From Desulfosporosinus sp. BRH_c37 (lineage in GTDB: Bacteria > Bacillota > Desulfitobacteriia > Desulfitobacteriales > Desulfitobacteriaceae): DNA of 64,000 nt. Of the stretch, positions 27,053 through 35,097 are shown one piece after another (the first letter of the stretch is position 1; every line of letters starts with the position of its first letter). The stretch lies in NCBI GenBank assembly GCA_001516045.1, contig LOEW01000060.1, positions 1 through 64,000 of the forward strand, read 5' to 3'. The position numbers and the translations under genes were made by a program. The notes beneath the pieces were generated by a model. The model was given only the letters and a program-made list of their open reading frames with translations. It did no database searches and was not told the DNA's origin.

Positions 27053-27666
27053 CTGATCACTATCCACAAGCCCGTGTCATCCCTGTTTAATTCAAAAACC
27101 TCTATTTTCGCATTTTGTAATTTTTCCCGGAAATTTTCTATGGCATGTTTACCAATTCTTTTCCGGCTCTCTTCATTCCAATTCTTATCCCTCTTCTCCA
27201 TCTCGGCGAAAATCTGCTTTTTAAGCTCCACCGTACCAAAGCCGCCACCGATGTAAGCAACACCCCCAGGAGTAAGTACCCGGTAAATTTCTTCAAATGC
27301 CTTTTGCTGGTCTTCCCAGAAGAATATTGAGCCCCTGCTGATAATAAGGTCTACAGATTTATCCTTCAGAGGTATTTCCTGCACATCAGCAAGTAAAGTC
27401 TGCATTCTTGCTTCTAGACCGTTTTCGGCAATATTACTGGCCGCGATGTCCAACATTTCTTGTGATACATCTAGTAAGTGGATATTGAGACCCGTAATCC
27501 TTGCCAAAGCAATGCTCAGATAACCACCACCACACCCAAGGTCCAAACACTTCCCTCTGGTTATACCCGTTTTCAGTTTTATTTGTTCGGCAATAACGGG
27601 ATAAATCGGAGCGAATACTTCACGGGCAACTTTATCAAACTCCAGAATATTCATTTCCATATTCAT
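27049..27666 (-). CDS. Class I SAM-dependent methyltransferase, MT-B
   Basis: 205 residues with motif I CLDLGCGGGYLSIALA, ISRGSIFFWED and a C-terminal DDTGLWIVIR. Closest within the window to MT-A and MT-C. Its final residues are the model for the two stranded tails at 6354 and 10321. Its stop codon overlaps the start of permease 3. The coupling to a transport gene suggests modification of the same ligand or of a chelator that carries it, but the substrate cannot be read from sequence. Confidence 0.85.
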   Translation of the reverse strand: MNMEMNILEFDKVAREVFAPIYPVIAEQIKLKTGITRGKCLDLGCGGGYLSIALARITGLNIHLLDVSQEMLDIAASNIAENGLEARMQTLLADVQEIPLKDKSVDLIISRGSIFFWEDQQKAFEEIYRVLTPGGVAYIGGGFGTVELKKQIFAEMEKRDKNWNEESRKRIGKHAIENFREKLQNAKIEVFELNRDDTGLWIVIR

Positions 27667-27713
27667 ACCTCCCCTACTCCATTTGCTGATCCTTCTTAGC
27701 GACCAAGGTTTAT

Positions 27714-28742
27714 CTAATGGTCATTTTTTACAGCAATATGCAATTGAGAAGTTCCATAGGCACTAGGCATATCCAATTTGTAAATGATGCTGAAGCCATT
27801 TTGCTTAAAGAGAGCACTAAACTCTTCACTATGGCAGAGCGGATGCCCGGAACTCTGAATAGCCCGCTCCAAATTCTGTACACCTGCACCATCTTCTTCC
27901 ATAACACAACCTGGATTACAGAACCAGTGATTCGAAACGATTATCCCGCCAGGTTTCACTGTGGAGTTCAACTGCCGGAAAAACTCCGGCAATTGTTTGC
28001 GGAATTTATAGAGAAGATGAGCTATGATCGCAATATCAAAACCTGTACCTAAATTATCACTCAGGGCATCTCCACCTTGCGTAGAAATTCTCTCCGAGAG
28101 GCCATAGTGTTCAATAAACTCATTCGCAAATCCAATGACATGCGGTTTATCAAACACCAACCCTTGCAAGGTGGGATGGCTTTGGCAAAGGGCAATAGTA
28201 TAAAGTCCGTGTCCTCCACCGATATCAATTAAGGAACTTGCCTGAGAAAATCCCTCCCAAGATCTAATCGCACTGGTTACCGCTTGTAGTTCTCCCTGTA
28301 AGGAACGCTGCGCAATCGCTTGGATGAATTTTTTGCTTGGGCCAGCATTAAATTCACTTATCGAAGGCTCCTTTGCCAGGAGAGTCTCTGTCAAATCTGA
28401 CCATTTTGAAGTTGGACTCCCAGTGTTCTTGAACCAGTCTCCCTGATAGCCTAGACTGGAAGAAATCAGAACGCTTGAGGCGATAGGTGAGTTTGAATAG
28501 TTTTCCCCAGTTTTAACGAGTAGCTTCATGTCAACCAATGACTGAAGAAAACTGCGACTAAACATACCGTTGATTCCCAAACTTGCTGTGATTTCTTCAT
28601 GATGAGCAGATCCTCTGCTCTCCAACCAATCAAACACCTTTAACCCAAGTGCTGCAGTCAGGATTTGATATGCTTGATAACCACTCATAATTGCCTTAAT
28701 ATGTTCTATCTCTGCTGAGACCTTTAACTTGGTGATATTCAT
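27714..28742 (-). CDS. O-methyltransferase-like protein with dimerisation domain
   Basis: 342 residues. The N-terminal winged-helix dimerisation domain (about 20-100; VFDWLESRGSAHHEEITASL) and the C-terminal Rossmann SAM domain (IDIGGGHGLYTIAL near 170; PGGIIVSNHWF near 265) match the plant-type/acetylserotonin O-methyltransferase family. In bacteria these methylate hydroxyls of natural products or bacteriochlorophyll precursors. Start ATG after GGAGGAATGAAAAA. It is the intact model of the frameshifted copy at 7250 and of tails at 28791 and 31647. It precedes MT-B by 47 bases. Confidence 0.83.
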   Translation of the reverse strand: MNITKLKVSAEIEHIKAIMSGYQAYQILTAALGLKVFDWLESRGSAHHEEITASLGINGMFSRSFLQSLVDMKLLVKTGENYSNSPIASSVLISSSLGYQGDWFKNTGSPTSKWSDLTETLLAKEPSISEFNAGPSKKFIQAIAQRSLQGELQAVTSAIRSWEGFSQASSLIDIGGGHGLYTIALCQSHPTLQGLVFDKPHVIGFANEFIEHYGLSERISTQGGDALSDNLGTGFDIAIIAHLLYKFRKQLPEFFRQLNSTVKPGGIIVSNHWFCNPGCVMEEDGAGVQNLERAIQSSGHPLCHSEEFSALFKQNGFSIIYKLDMPSAYGTSQLHIAVKNDH

Positions 28743-28790
28743 TTTTTCATTCCTCCGACTTCTGATTTGCGGGTTGAAAAATGTCAGTAG

Positions 28791-29006
28791 TTACATATTT
28801 ATTTGCATCCGAGCTTCTTTTTGACCAAGATGCAGCTTAGATACACCGTAAGCGCTAGGTACATCAGCCTTACTAAACAGCTTAACTCCTGATTCTGTGA
28901 AAAATCGGCCGTAATTTTCCACATGGCAAATGGGGTGCCCTTGACTGTGGATGGCCTTGTCAAGTTCATTTATCCCACCGCCGGGCTCAACTTCGCAGCC
29001 TGGACC
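28791..29006 (-). pseudogene. Remnant: C-terminal part of an O-methyltransferase
   Basis: About 70 codons ending in a stop: GPGCEVEPGGGINELDKAIH, HPICHVENYGRFFTESGVK, ADVPSAYGVSKLHLGQKEA. This is collinear with the C-terminal fifth of the proteins at 7250 and 27714. The upstream part is missing; instead it touches the end of the truncated DUF364 gene. This looks like a deletion that fused two genes. Confidence 0.75.
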
Positions 29007-29022
29007 TTAAGCTCGTATTCTC

Positions 29023-29577
29023 TCAAGGGAGAATTGTTAAGTCTGCTGGAGGAAACATAGTTAGTGTAAACAACGTATGCTTTGGCCTCATATCACTAAC
29101 GTGAAGCTCCTTACATCTACCGTAGATTTGGTTAACTACCCCACCGTAGCCAATAACAGTTACAATATCCTCACTTTTGATAAAGTCATATCGTTCATTT
29201 AAGGATACAGGAATGCCTCTTTCCTTCAGACTGCTGAGACTAGTAAGAGGATGGGAAAGAGCATTTAGGGCAGCCAAACATAGTGACCTCATTTGTAGTT
29301 TCTTTTGCAAAAGTAGATATTCAATAAATTCAAAAAGGTTTTTTCCTATGTACGGCCGCAAATTTATAAACTGCTCCAGATCATCCACCTGACCATAAAC
29401 TGCATGGTCAGCAGTAAAATTAAACGCTAGACCGATTTGATCTTTCTCAGCGAGTACATAATTCCACTTATTCCCGAAGCCGATTTTTCTCAATTTTCCC
29501 GGGACTATAGCCTTATCACGGTACATTTCACGTATTAGAGCAAAAGCCCTTTGCAAATCCTCATTTGAAATGATCAT
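29023..29577 (-). CDS. DUF4213/DUF364-family protein, truncated
   Basis: 184 residues from the ATG at 29577 (AAAGGAG eight bases before). It has the DUF4213 enolase-like N-terminal domain, LRSLCLAALNALSHP-type helix and the start of the Rossmann-like DUF364 domain (VTVIGYGGVVNQIYG, SDMRPKH). It then ends after PPADLTILP where full-length members (295 residues at 30731) continue for another 90 residues. Truncated by the event that left the adjacent O-methyltransferase tail. DUF364 proteins are suspected metal-chelate-handling proteins from structure, including one from Desulfitobacterium hafniense. Whether this piece still works is doubtful. Confidence 0.6.
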   Translation of the reverse strand: MIISNEDLQRAFALIREMYRDKAIVPGKLRKIGFGNKWNYVLAEKDQIGLAFNFTADHAVYGQVDDLEQFINLRPYIGKNLFEFIEYLLLQKKLQMRSLCLAALNALSHPLTSLSSLKERGIPVSLNERYDFIKSEDIVTVIGYGGVVNQIYGRCKELHVSDMRPKHTLFTLTMFPPADLTILP

Positions 29578-29631
29578 GCCCATAACTCCTTTATTGTCAG
29601 ATAGGTTTGAGAATGAGTTCACCTCTCCAAG

Positions 29632-30699
29632 TTATTTTTGAGCCTGCGCATTCATGAATAACTCAACTTCTTGATCGGTTAACGAAGTTTGATAAAATGT
29701 TTGGAAAAATTCCTTAGTCTCTTGATTCAAGTTAATATTGGCAAAGTGACTTGGATGAAGTGTCTTGGCCAGCCACATGAAGCCCAGGATAGATTCCGGA
29801 GAAGGGCGATCCCACCAAAAAGCTCCAATAGGACATTGGTACATCTGATTGTTCAAAACGGCATTTAAATTACTCATTTGAGGGTTAGTTTTCAAATCGT
29901 CAGTCTTGATAAATGAATTTTTAGTTGGCCCAATATTGCTACTCATAATCATAACTTCCGGATTCCATTTCAGCAGTTGCTCTACTGAAATAAGATTCGC
30001 ATTTTCTACCTTCTGAGCAACATTAATTCCCCCAGCTATGGTGATAAATTCTTGTCCCCAAGCAGAACCATCGGTTTTAAGAGGGGTGCCGAGCATATAA
30101 TATACTTTCTTCAATTTGTCTGCAGGTATTTTGACTACATCATCCTTGAGTACTTTTACACGACTGTTCCAAAAACCATAGAGGGCAGTTGCTTCTTTTT
30201 CCTTATGCAATACCTCTCCCATCATTTTAAATTCTTTGAGTAAACCATCAATAGTTGCGCGTCCTGTAAGGACTGAGACAACGGGTATTCCAGCTTCCTC
30301 CAATTTTTTGTTGCCCGTTGGAGAAGTAACGCTGGCCACAACAATATCTGGTTTGAGCTTAATGATCGCTTCAACATTGATATTGTCAAAAGACCCAACA
30401 TCTGGCGTATTCTTAAACTGAGGGTCCATTTTAATTAGCTGGGCAAAGTTGTCCTGCGTCGGCTGAGCAATTATTTTATCCGCAGCACCAAGAACAACAA
30501 TTTCGTTGGTGGCACCCCCATAACAGGTAACAACGATTTTATTGACTTCGGCGGGTATTTTGACAGTCTTATTGGCCATATCCACAATCGTTCTTTCAGC
30601 TAGTGGAGCGCTATTGGTTGTCTTGCTGCCACACCCACCTAGAACAAAAAGAGATAAAATTGCAACGATTATGGTAATGTTTAATTTCACTAACTTCAT
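29632..30699 (-). CDS. FecB/BtuF-type binding lipoprotein 6
   Basis: 355 residues; lipobox VLGGC (Cys23), IVDMANKTVKIP (AGR altered to ANK) and ISVEQLLKWNPEVMIMSSN. It lies between the two DUF364 genes with no permease adjacent; the nearest complete pairs are permease 3 and permease 4. The C-terminal FYQTSLTDQEVELF is also found in a stranded tail at 31730-31802, so a sister gene was lost upstream. Start ATG after GGAGGG. Confidence 0.85.
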   Translation of the reverse strand: MKLVKLNITIIVAILSLFVLGGCGSKTTNSAPLAERTIVDMANKTVKIPAEVNKIVVTCYGGATNEIVVLGAADKIIAQPTQDNFAQLIKMDPQFKNTPDVGSFDNINVEAIIKLKPDIVVASVTSPTGNKKLEEAGIPVVSVLTGRATIDGLLKEFKMMGEVLHKEKEATALYGFWNSRVKVLKDDVVKIPADKLKKVYYMLGTPLKTDGSAWGQEFITIAGGINVAQKVENANLISVEQLLKWNPEVMIMSSNIGPTKNSFIKTDDLKTNPQMSNLNAVLNNQMYQCPIGAFWWDRPSPESILGFMWLAKTLHPSHFANINLNQETKEFFQTFYQTSLTDQEVELFMNAQAQK

Positions 30700-30730
30700 C
30701 AGATTTTCCCTCCATCTATTTTTTATTTAT

Positions 30731-31618
30731 CTATTTATCCAATCGTGAGGCTCCCACTTCTGCAAGAGCGGGTGCGGTCCCTCGTATCACCGTTCGTTCT
30801 GCTGATTTGCCAAAAAAGTGATAGCCAGAGCCGGCTTCGGCCAGGAGGTCTAACAATTCGTCGGGATTTGTTACTGAAATACCACCTAGAATATCAACTC
30901 CACGCTTGAAGAAAGCATCTGGCAACAGGCTTGCTGTCGGTCCTACGACGACAATATATGCTTCAGGTTTTGCCAGCTGTAGTAAATCATCCAAAGTATC
31001 GTTAATTAACGTAGTACCCGTTATCACTAATACATCGGCTTGGGGTATAATCTCTGCAGCTTGGCTTCCATGTACATAAAAAGGCATTTCGTTCGCTTTT
31101 AAAGTTGAGGGGTCCATTTCTAGAATTGTGAAGGGCTTATCGCGCTTTTTCAGTTTCTTAAGAAAAGGAGCAAGGGCTCCGACCACGACGACATATGCTT
31201 CTGCAGGAATTTCCACGACATCCAGGGCATCAATGTTGCTTTGAACTTGATAATCCTGTGGCGGCGACTTCTGCCAACATGTTTCGGAAAGAGCGTTAAG
31301 TACCGCAATACTGATGGCTTTGCGTAAGGAATTACTTTTGTACAGACCCTGAAGCAACTCCATTACGGGGGTCCCTATTAATCGTCCCGAGTTTGGCATA
31401 GCCTTAGCAGAGCTCGGACAGCAAACTGCTTCTGGAATAGTTTTAATGGGTGTAAAACAAATACCACCTATCCCGTTACTTAGCTTTACCCCAGTAAAAA
31501 ACAACCCGATGACTACTCGTTCCAAAGTAATTTCGTTGATTTCCTCGCCTAAAATGGCCTCGATATGTTCATGGGTTTCCCGTAAAATTATTCTTGAAGT
31601 ATAATTTAATGAGCTCAT
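30731..31618 (-). CDS. DUF4213/DUF364-family protein (full length)
   Basis: 295 residues. The DUF4213 domain (about 5-105, KLSNGIGGICFTP, CCPSSAKAMPN) is followed by the DUF364 Rossmann-like domain (about 130-280: VVVVGALAPFLKKL, ADVLVITGTTLINDTL, IVVVGPTASLLPDAFF). A solved DUF364 structure was interpreted as a possible heavy-metal-chelate site. The ATG at 31618 is preceded by AAGGGCG. The final residues APALAEVGASRLDK are encoded by a decayed copy of the three-hairpin repeat. Confidence 0.8.
   Translation of the reverse strand: MSSLNYTSRIILRETHEHIEAILGEEINEITLERVVIGLFFTGVKLSNGIGGICFTPIKTIPEAVCCPSSAKAMPNSGRLIGTPVMELLQGLYKSNSLRKAISIAVLNALSETCWQKSPPQDYQVQSNIDALDVVEIPAEAYVVVVGALAPFLKKLKKRDKPFTILEMDPSTLKANEMPFYVHGSQAAEIIPQADVLVITGTTLINDTLDDLLQLAKPEAYIVVVGPTASLLPDAFFKRGVDILGGISVTNPDELLDLLAEAGSGYHFFGKSAERTVIRGTAPALAEVGASRLDK
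30737..30785. repeat. Three-hairpin repeat, partial and decayed
   Basis: CCAATCGTGAGGCTCCCACTTCTGCAAGAGCGGG corresponds to the first palindrome of the element at 2537 (in pieces: CCAATCGT, GGCTCCCACTTCTGCAAG). The stem is damaged. It lies wholly inside the 3' end of the DUF364 gene. Confidence 0.6.
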
Positions 31619-31646
31619 ACTTTTCGCCCTTCTCTTCATTTATTTT

Positions 31647-31700
31647 TTAACGATATGCAATTTGCAAGGTTCGAAACACTGGGAACTTCTATCATCTGTT
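31647..31700 (-). pseudogene. Remnant: possible O-methyltransferase last codons
   Basis: A short frame-broken stretch reads EVPSVSN then LQIAYR, comparable to DMPSAYGTSQLHIAVKN at the end of the intact protein. The match is short and needs one frameshift; low confidence. Confidence 0.3.
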
Positions 31701-31729
31701 TTATCGTGTTTAATACCTCCATGCTATTT

Positions 31730-31802
31730 TTACGCTGCTTGCGGATTTAAAAATGATTGCAATTCTTGGTCTGTCAAAGAATAATGATAAAATGTCTGAT
31801 AG
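31730..31802 (-). pseudogene. Remnant: C-terminus of a binding lipoprotein
   Basis: Twenty-three codons reading SYQTFYHYSLTDQELQSFLN PQAA then stop. They match the end of lipoprotein 6 (FFQTFYQTSLTDQEVELFMN). The rest of the gene is absent. It lies 44 bases after the second nitrogenase-like gene. Confidence 0.7.
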
Positions 31803-31845
31803 GACCCATGCCTTTCAAATACCTTTCCCATAATCGCAATTTTTC

Positions 31846-33042
31846 TTATATTTCCTCTCCCGTATTTAAATGTAATTGTTTATGTACCCAATGCGTTCCC
31901 TTTTTCCCAATTAAAGAAGGCATCTGGTTAATCTTAAATTGACTAGATATCGGCATATGTGGTATCGCCCAAAAATCTGTACATTTTTCAGGCTTAATAA
32001 AGCTTTGAAAAAAGGGATCCCCAATGACAATGCGATAATCATTATCGTCCAATAAACTTTGCAAATCATCTTCACCAGCCAGCTCTTGATCTCCTGATTT
32101 CATATGTTCCTGATCTATACCGAAAAATGAGGCAATTTGTACCGCTTCAATATTGAAATCTGAACTCAGGCATTGGCGAAGAGAATTGGCCCCAATCTGT
32201 TCGCCGATAATTAGAACCTTCGGCCTCTGACTCAACTTTTCATCTTTATGACAGCCACCTTTACTGGGCACACCAGTCTTGACCGCTTCCTCTAACAACT
32301 TGAGCAAATTCTCTCCGCCCATTTGCCCCACAGGATTACCCACAATATAAGGGATGCCAAACGTTCTTTCTAACCAACGTGCCAATGCCAGTCCACTCCA
32401 ACTAACTACCAGATTCAGCGCAGCAGCTGTAGCTTTTTCCAATTCCTTCAACGTTGCCCCCATGCTCCAACAAGAAAGAATATTCCAGCCGTTTATTTCC
32501 ATAAATTTTTTTATGTCCTGCAGTGAATCCTGCAAACCCAGATCCAGCGGTGTAGCCCCTAAGAGGTTAATCCCTCTAGGTAGAGTCTTAGTGCTGAACC
32601 GTAAAATACTCTGTCCCAAGCGTAAAAGCGCTATTGAAATGCCTGAGTCGTAATATTGATGGCCAGTCGTATCCAAGCTGATCACAGGGATTTGTAATTG
32701 TTCCTCTACTTCCTTAGCCAAACCACGGAGATCGGTACCAATCAGCATCGGAATTGGACTACCTAACAAGCCGACAAAAGCAGGCGAATATTTTTCGACA
32801 AGACCCATAATCTTCTCGATTAAAGGGCCTTCATTACCCAGGATCACATCCATTTCGCTGGTTTCTGAACTAAAATAGTTTTGTGGCTGTTCCTCCCAGC
32901 GTGGCTCATCATACGCCCGAAAATTGTTCAAGCAACCTTGGGCATTATGAATCATCAACAATCCATCCAGACCAAATAGTGCGGAACATGCTCCCGAAGT
33001 ATCAGGAGTAAACGGAGAAAGCTTCATCCATAATTTTTTCAT
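31846..33042 (-). CDS. Nitrogenase component 1-like protein, second subunit
   Basis: 398 residues from the ATG at 33042, which overlaps the previous stop (TGATG) and follows AAGGAG. It has the NifD/NifK-type layout: SGACSALFGLDG (C19), HNAQGCLNNFR (C37) and ETSEMDVILGNEGPLIEKI, equivalent to the first two P-cluster cysteines and the E/D-rich block. The third cluster cysteine is absent (PQNYFSSE). PMLIGTDLRGLAKE and SLDTTGHQYYDSG follow the family fold. Partner of the adjacent gene. Not a standard nitrogenase: it is about 100 residues short and no nifH, nifB or nifE/N is visible. It may be a reductase or scaffold for a metal cofactor or tetrapyrrole. Confidence 0.75.
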   Translation of the reverse strand: MKKLWMKLSPFTPDTSGACSALFGLDGLLMIHNAQGCLNNFRAYDEPRWEEQPQNYFSSETSEMDVILGNEGPLIEKIMGLVEKYSPAFVGLLGSPIPMLIGTDLRGLAKEVEEQLQIPVISLDTTGHQYYDSGISIALLRLGQSILRFSTKTLPRGINLLGATPLDLGLQDSLQDIKKFMEINGWNILSCWSMGATLKELEKATAAALNLVVSWSGLALARWLERTFGIPYIVGNPVGQMGGENLLKLLEEAVKTGVPSKGGCHKDEKLSQRPKVLIIGEQIGANSLRQCLSSDFNIEAVQIASFFGIDQEHMKSGDQELAGEDDLQSLLDDNDYRIVIGDPFFQSFIKPEKCTDFWAIPHMPISSQFKINQMPSLIGKKGTHWVHKQLHLNTGEEI

Positions 33043-34283
33043 CACGCACTCCTTTGCGCAATATAAAAAGTTTCTTGCAAAACCTTCATCAGGTGGCCGA
33101 CTGCTGCAAAGCCAAAGTAAGCACCTTCCAAAGACGATAACTCTACTATTAAAGCTCTTTCAAAATGAGTCCAGGCAGGCGTGACTGGCTGACGGATTAC
33201 TAGGTCAGTAACGTTTTTCTGCACCCAAACCCAGGCCGCTTGATCATATTCTGGAACTGGCCCGGCAAAAAGTTCATCCACCCGGAAACCATATTCTGTC
33301 AAAGCCCTAGCTAGATCATAAGGTCGGCAAACCCCTGTTCCATTAACTGTTAACCCTGTAGTTCCCATTATTTTCTTGGTATCTTCAATCACGTATCGCA
33401 ATTTTTCCTCATAACGAGATAGATCAAAAGAACATCCCAACAATTCTTCTATTTGCTGATATTGAATTCTAATCTCAGCTATGCTATAAGAAACTGGCAC
33501 AAACTTCCAAGGAATATTAAGCCTAGTCTCCATTTCCTCTGCCGCCAAAAGTGCATTGGGATGCAAAACTAAATTAGCACGGGAACTGCCCATGTTTTGA
33601 AATTCGTGAAACTTTTGGAATTTCTTAACATGAAGAATATCCTGAACGCCTGCCTTATCCAGTAGAGTAAATAATTCATTATCTAAGGCCAAGGGAACCA
33701 TTGTGCCTAGCAGATTAATTGTATCCTTATGCTCATCCTGTATTTCTAAAAAATCATAGAGAGATTTGTTCAGAATATGTACTAAGGGTGCTCGGCTTGG
33801 AGAAGGCATGCGATTCATAGCAAAATGACGAAAAGGAATGCCGTATTGTTTTTGAAAAATCGTTAATAGCGATGCATAGTCCGTACCGATCAGGCTGTCC
33901 TGACAACCGGAATAAAGCAGCATTGCTTCTGGTCGCAATACAACTGTATCCATAATCTGACCTACAGCCTGCACCAGCAGGTCTTGCCAGTTCCCAGTAA
34001 TAATATCTAACTCTTCCAAACAGAGATATGAAACTCTGTCCCGGTATACGTACATAGAGGACAAAACATCATGCCTCGCACACGCCACAGGTCCGATAAA
34101 CAATAGGTGGCATTGTGGCACAAGCATAAGCATTCTTACTACTCCGCCACCTGGAGGAACTGGAGTTATAGAAAGTGAATTAATTGACATAAAGGTCTCC
34201 CTCCCGAAATAGCTATTCCCCATCATATCCGTTATGGTTTGTTTTACAGTTATCCAATGTCGAGACGCCCATCTCAACTCCAT
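33042..34283 (-). CDS. Nitrogenase component 1-like protein, first subunit
   Basis: 413 residues from the ATG at 34283 (GGGGGA upstream). Cysteines at 58 (VPQCHLL), 68 (GPVACARHD) and 88 (SYLCLEELDIITG) occupy the positions of the three P-cluster cysteines of NifD/NifK-type subunits. C127 in YSGCQDSLIGTDYASL is in the place of the CxPExIGDD segment. It therefore could ligate a 4Fe cluster together with its neighbour. It begins directly after ATPase 4, so it is co-transcribed with importer 4 and the upstream Moco riboswitch. The electron donor protein (NifH/BchL-like) is not in the window. Substrate unknown. Confidence 0.75.
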   Translation of the reverse strand: MELRWASRHWITVKQTITDMMGNSYFGRETFMSINSLSITPVPPGGGVVRMLMLVPQCHLLFIGPVACARHDVLSSMYVYRDRVSYLCLEELDIITGNWQDLLVQAVGQIMDTVVLRPEAMLLYSGCQDSLIGTDYASLLTIFQKQYGIPFRHFAMNRMPSPSRAPLVHILNKSLYDFLEIQDEHKDTINLLGTMVPLALDNELFTLLDKAGVQDILHVKKFQKFHEFQNMGSSRANLVLHPNALLAAEEMETRLNIPWKFVPVSYSIAEIRIQYQQIEELLGCSFDLSRYEEKLRYVIEDTKKIMGTTGLTVNGTGVCRPYDLARALTEYGFRVDELFAGPVPEYDQAAWVWVQKNVTDLVIRQPVTPAWTHFERALIVELSSLEGAYFGFAAVGHLMKVLQETFYIAQRSA

Positions 34284-34287
34284 CACT

Positions 34288-35097
34288 TCATCCCCCATTT
34301 TGCTTGTTCTGCAAAGGCACACACATCCTCACTTCACTATTGTCTTCGTAATCTGATTGAATGCCTGTCTGAATGATTTTCACGTTAACACCATAGAGCT
34401 CTCTAAGTCCTTTTTCGGTAATAATCTCATTGGCTTTTCCCAGTCCGAACAGGCCGCCTTGATTCAATAGCATTACTTTGGTGGAGTAGAAGAAGGCATG
34501 GTCTGGAACATGGGAAGCCATGATGATCGTTAAGCCATTGCGTGCTAGCTGCCTCACATGACTTAATACCTTTAATTGATTACCAAAATCCAAGGCTGAG
34601 GTTGGTTCGTCCATAACCAAAATTTCTGGTTCTTGGGCTAAGGCACGGGCGATAAGTACAAGTTGCTTCTCCCCACCACTAAGTTCAGTAAAAATACGCT
34701 TGACTAAATAGGAAATCCCTAAAGTATCAATGGCTCGTTCCGCTATTTTCTTGTCCTTTTGGGAAGGGGATGCAAAATTTCCCAAGTGAGCAGTGCGTCC
34801 CATCAGAATCATATCCATAACACCAAAGGGGAAAGATGTGTTCTGAGCTTGCGGTATGTAGCCAATCACTTGGGCCATTTTTGAGCGTGACCAGTGCATT
34901 GAGTTTTCTCCGTTAAATAATATTTGGCCTTCCAGTGGCTTAATCAGGCCAAGGATCGTCTTGAAGAGGGTCGTTTTACCAGTACCGTTAGGTCCCAAAA
35001 CACATAAAACCTCTCCCGCATCCATCGTAAACGATATCCCCTTCAGAACTGCCTTATTGCTATAGCCACACTTGAGACCTTTTAGCTCAAAACCCAT
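34288..35097 (-). CDS. FecE/BtuD-type ABC importer ATPase 4
   Basis: About 269 residues: Walker A GPNGTGKTT, YIPQAQ, LSGGEKQ, ILVMDEPTSALD and MASHVPDHAF. The ATG at 35097 overlaps the permease stop (TAATG). The tail ends VRMCVPLQNKQNGG. Its product serves permease 4. No binding-protein gene follows directly; the nitrogenase-like pair stands in that place. Confidence 0.9.
   Translation of the reverse strand: MGFELKGLKCGYSNKAVLKGISFTMDAGEVLCVLGPNGTGKTTLFKTILGLIKPLEGQILFNGENSMHWSRSKMAQVIGYIPQAQNTSFPFGVMDMILMGRTAHLGNFASPSQKDKKIAERAIDTLGISYLVKRIFTELSGGEKQLVLIARALAQEPEILVMDEPTSALDFGNQLKVLSHVRQLARNGLTIIMASHVPDHAFFYSTKVMLLNQGGLFGLGKANEIITEKGLRELYGVNVKIIQTGIQSDYEDNSEVRMCVPLQNKQNGG

Noticed and set aside
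31846-34283. A functional nitrogenase or F430/chlorophyll-type reductase
   Set aside because: No nifH/bchL-like gene, no nifB/E/N or cfb genes, short subunits and one missing cluster cysteine; only the fold family can be claimed.
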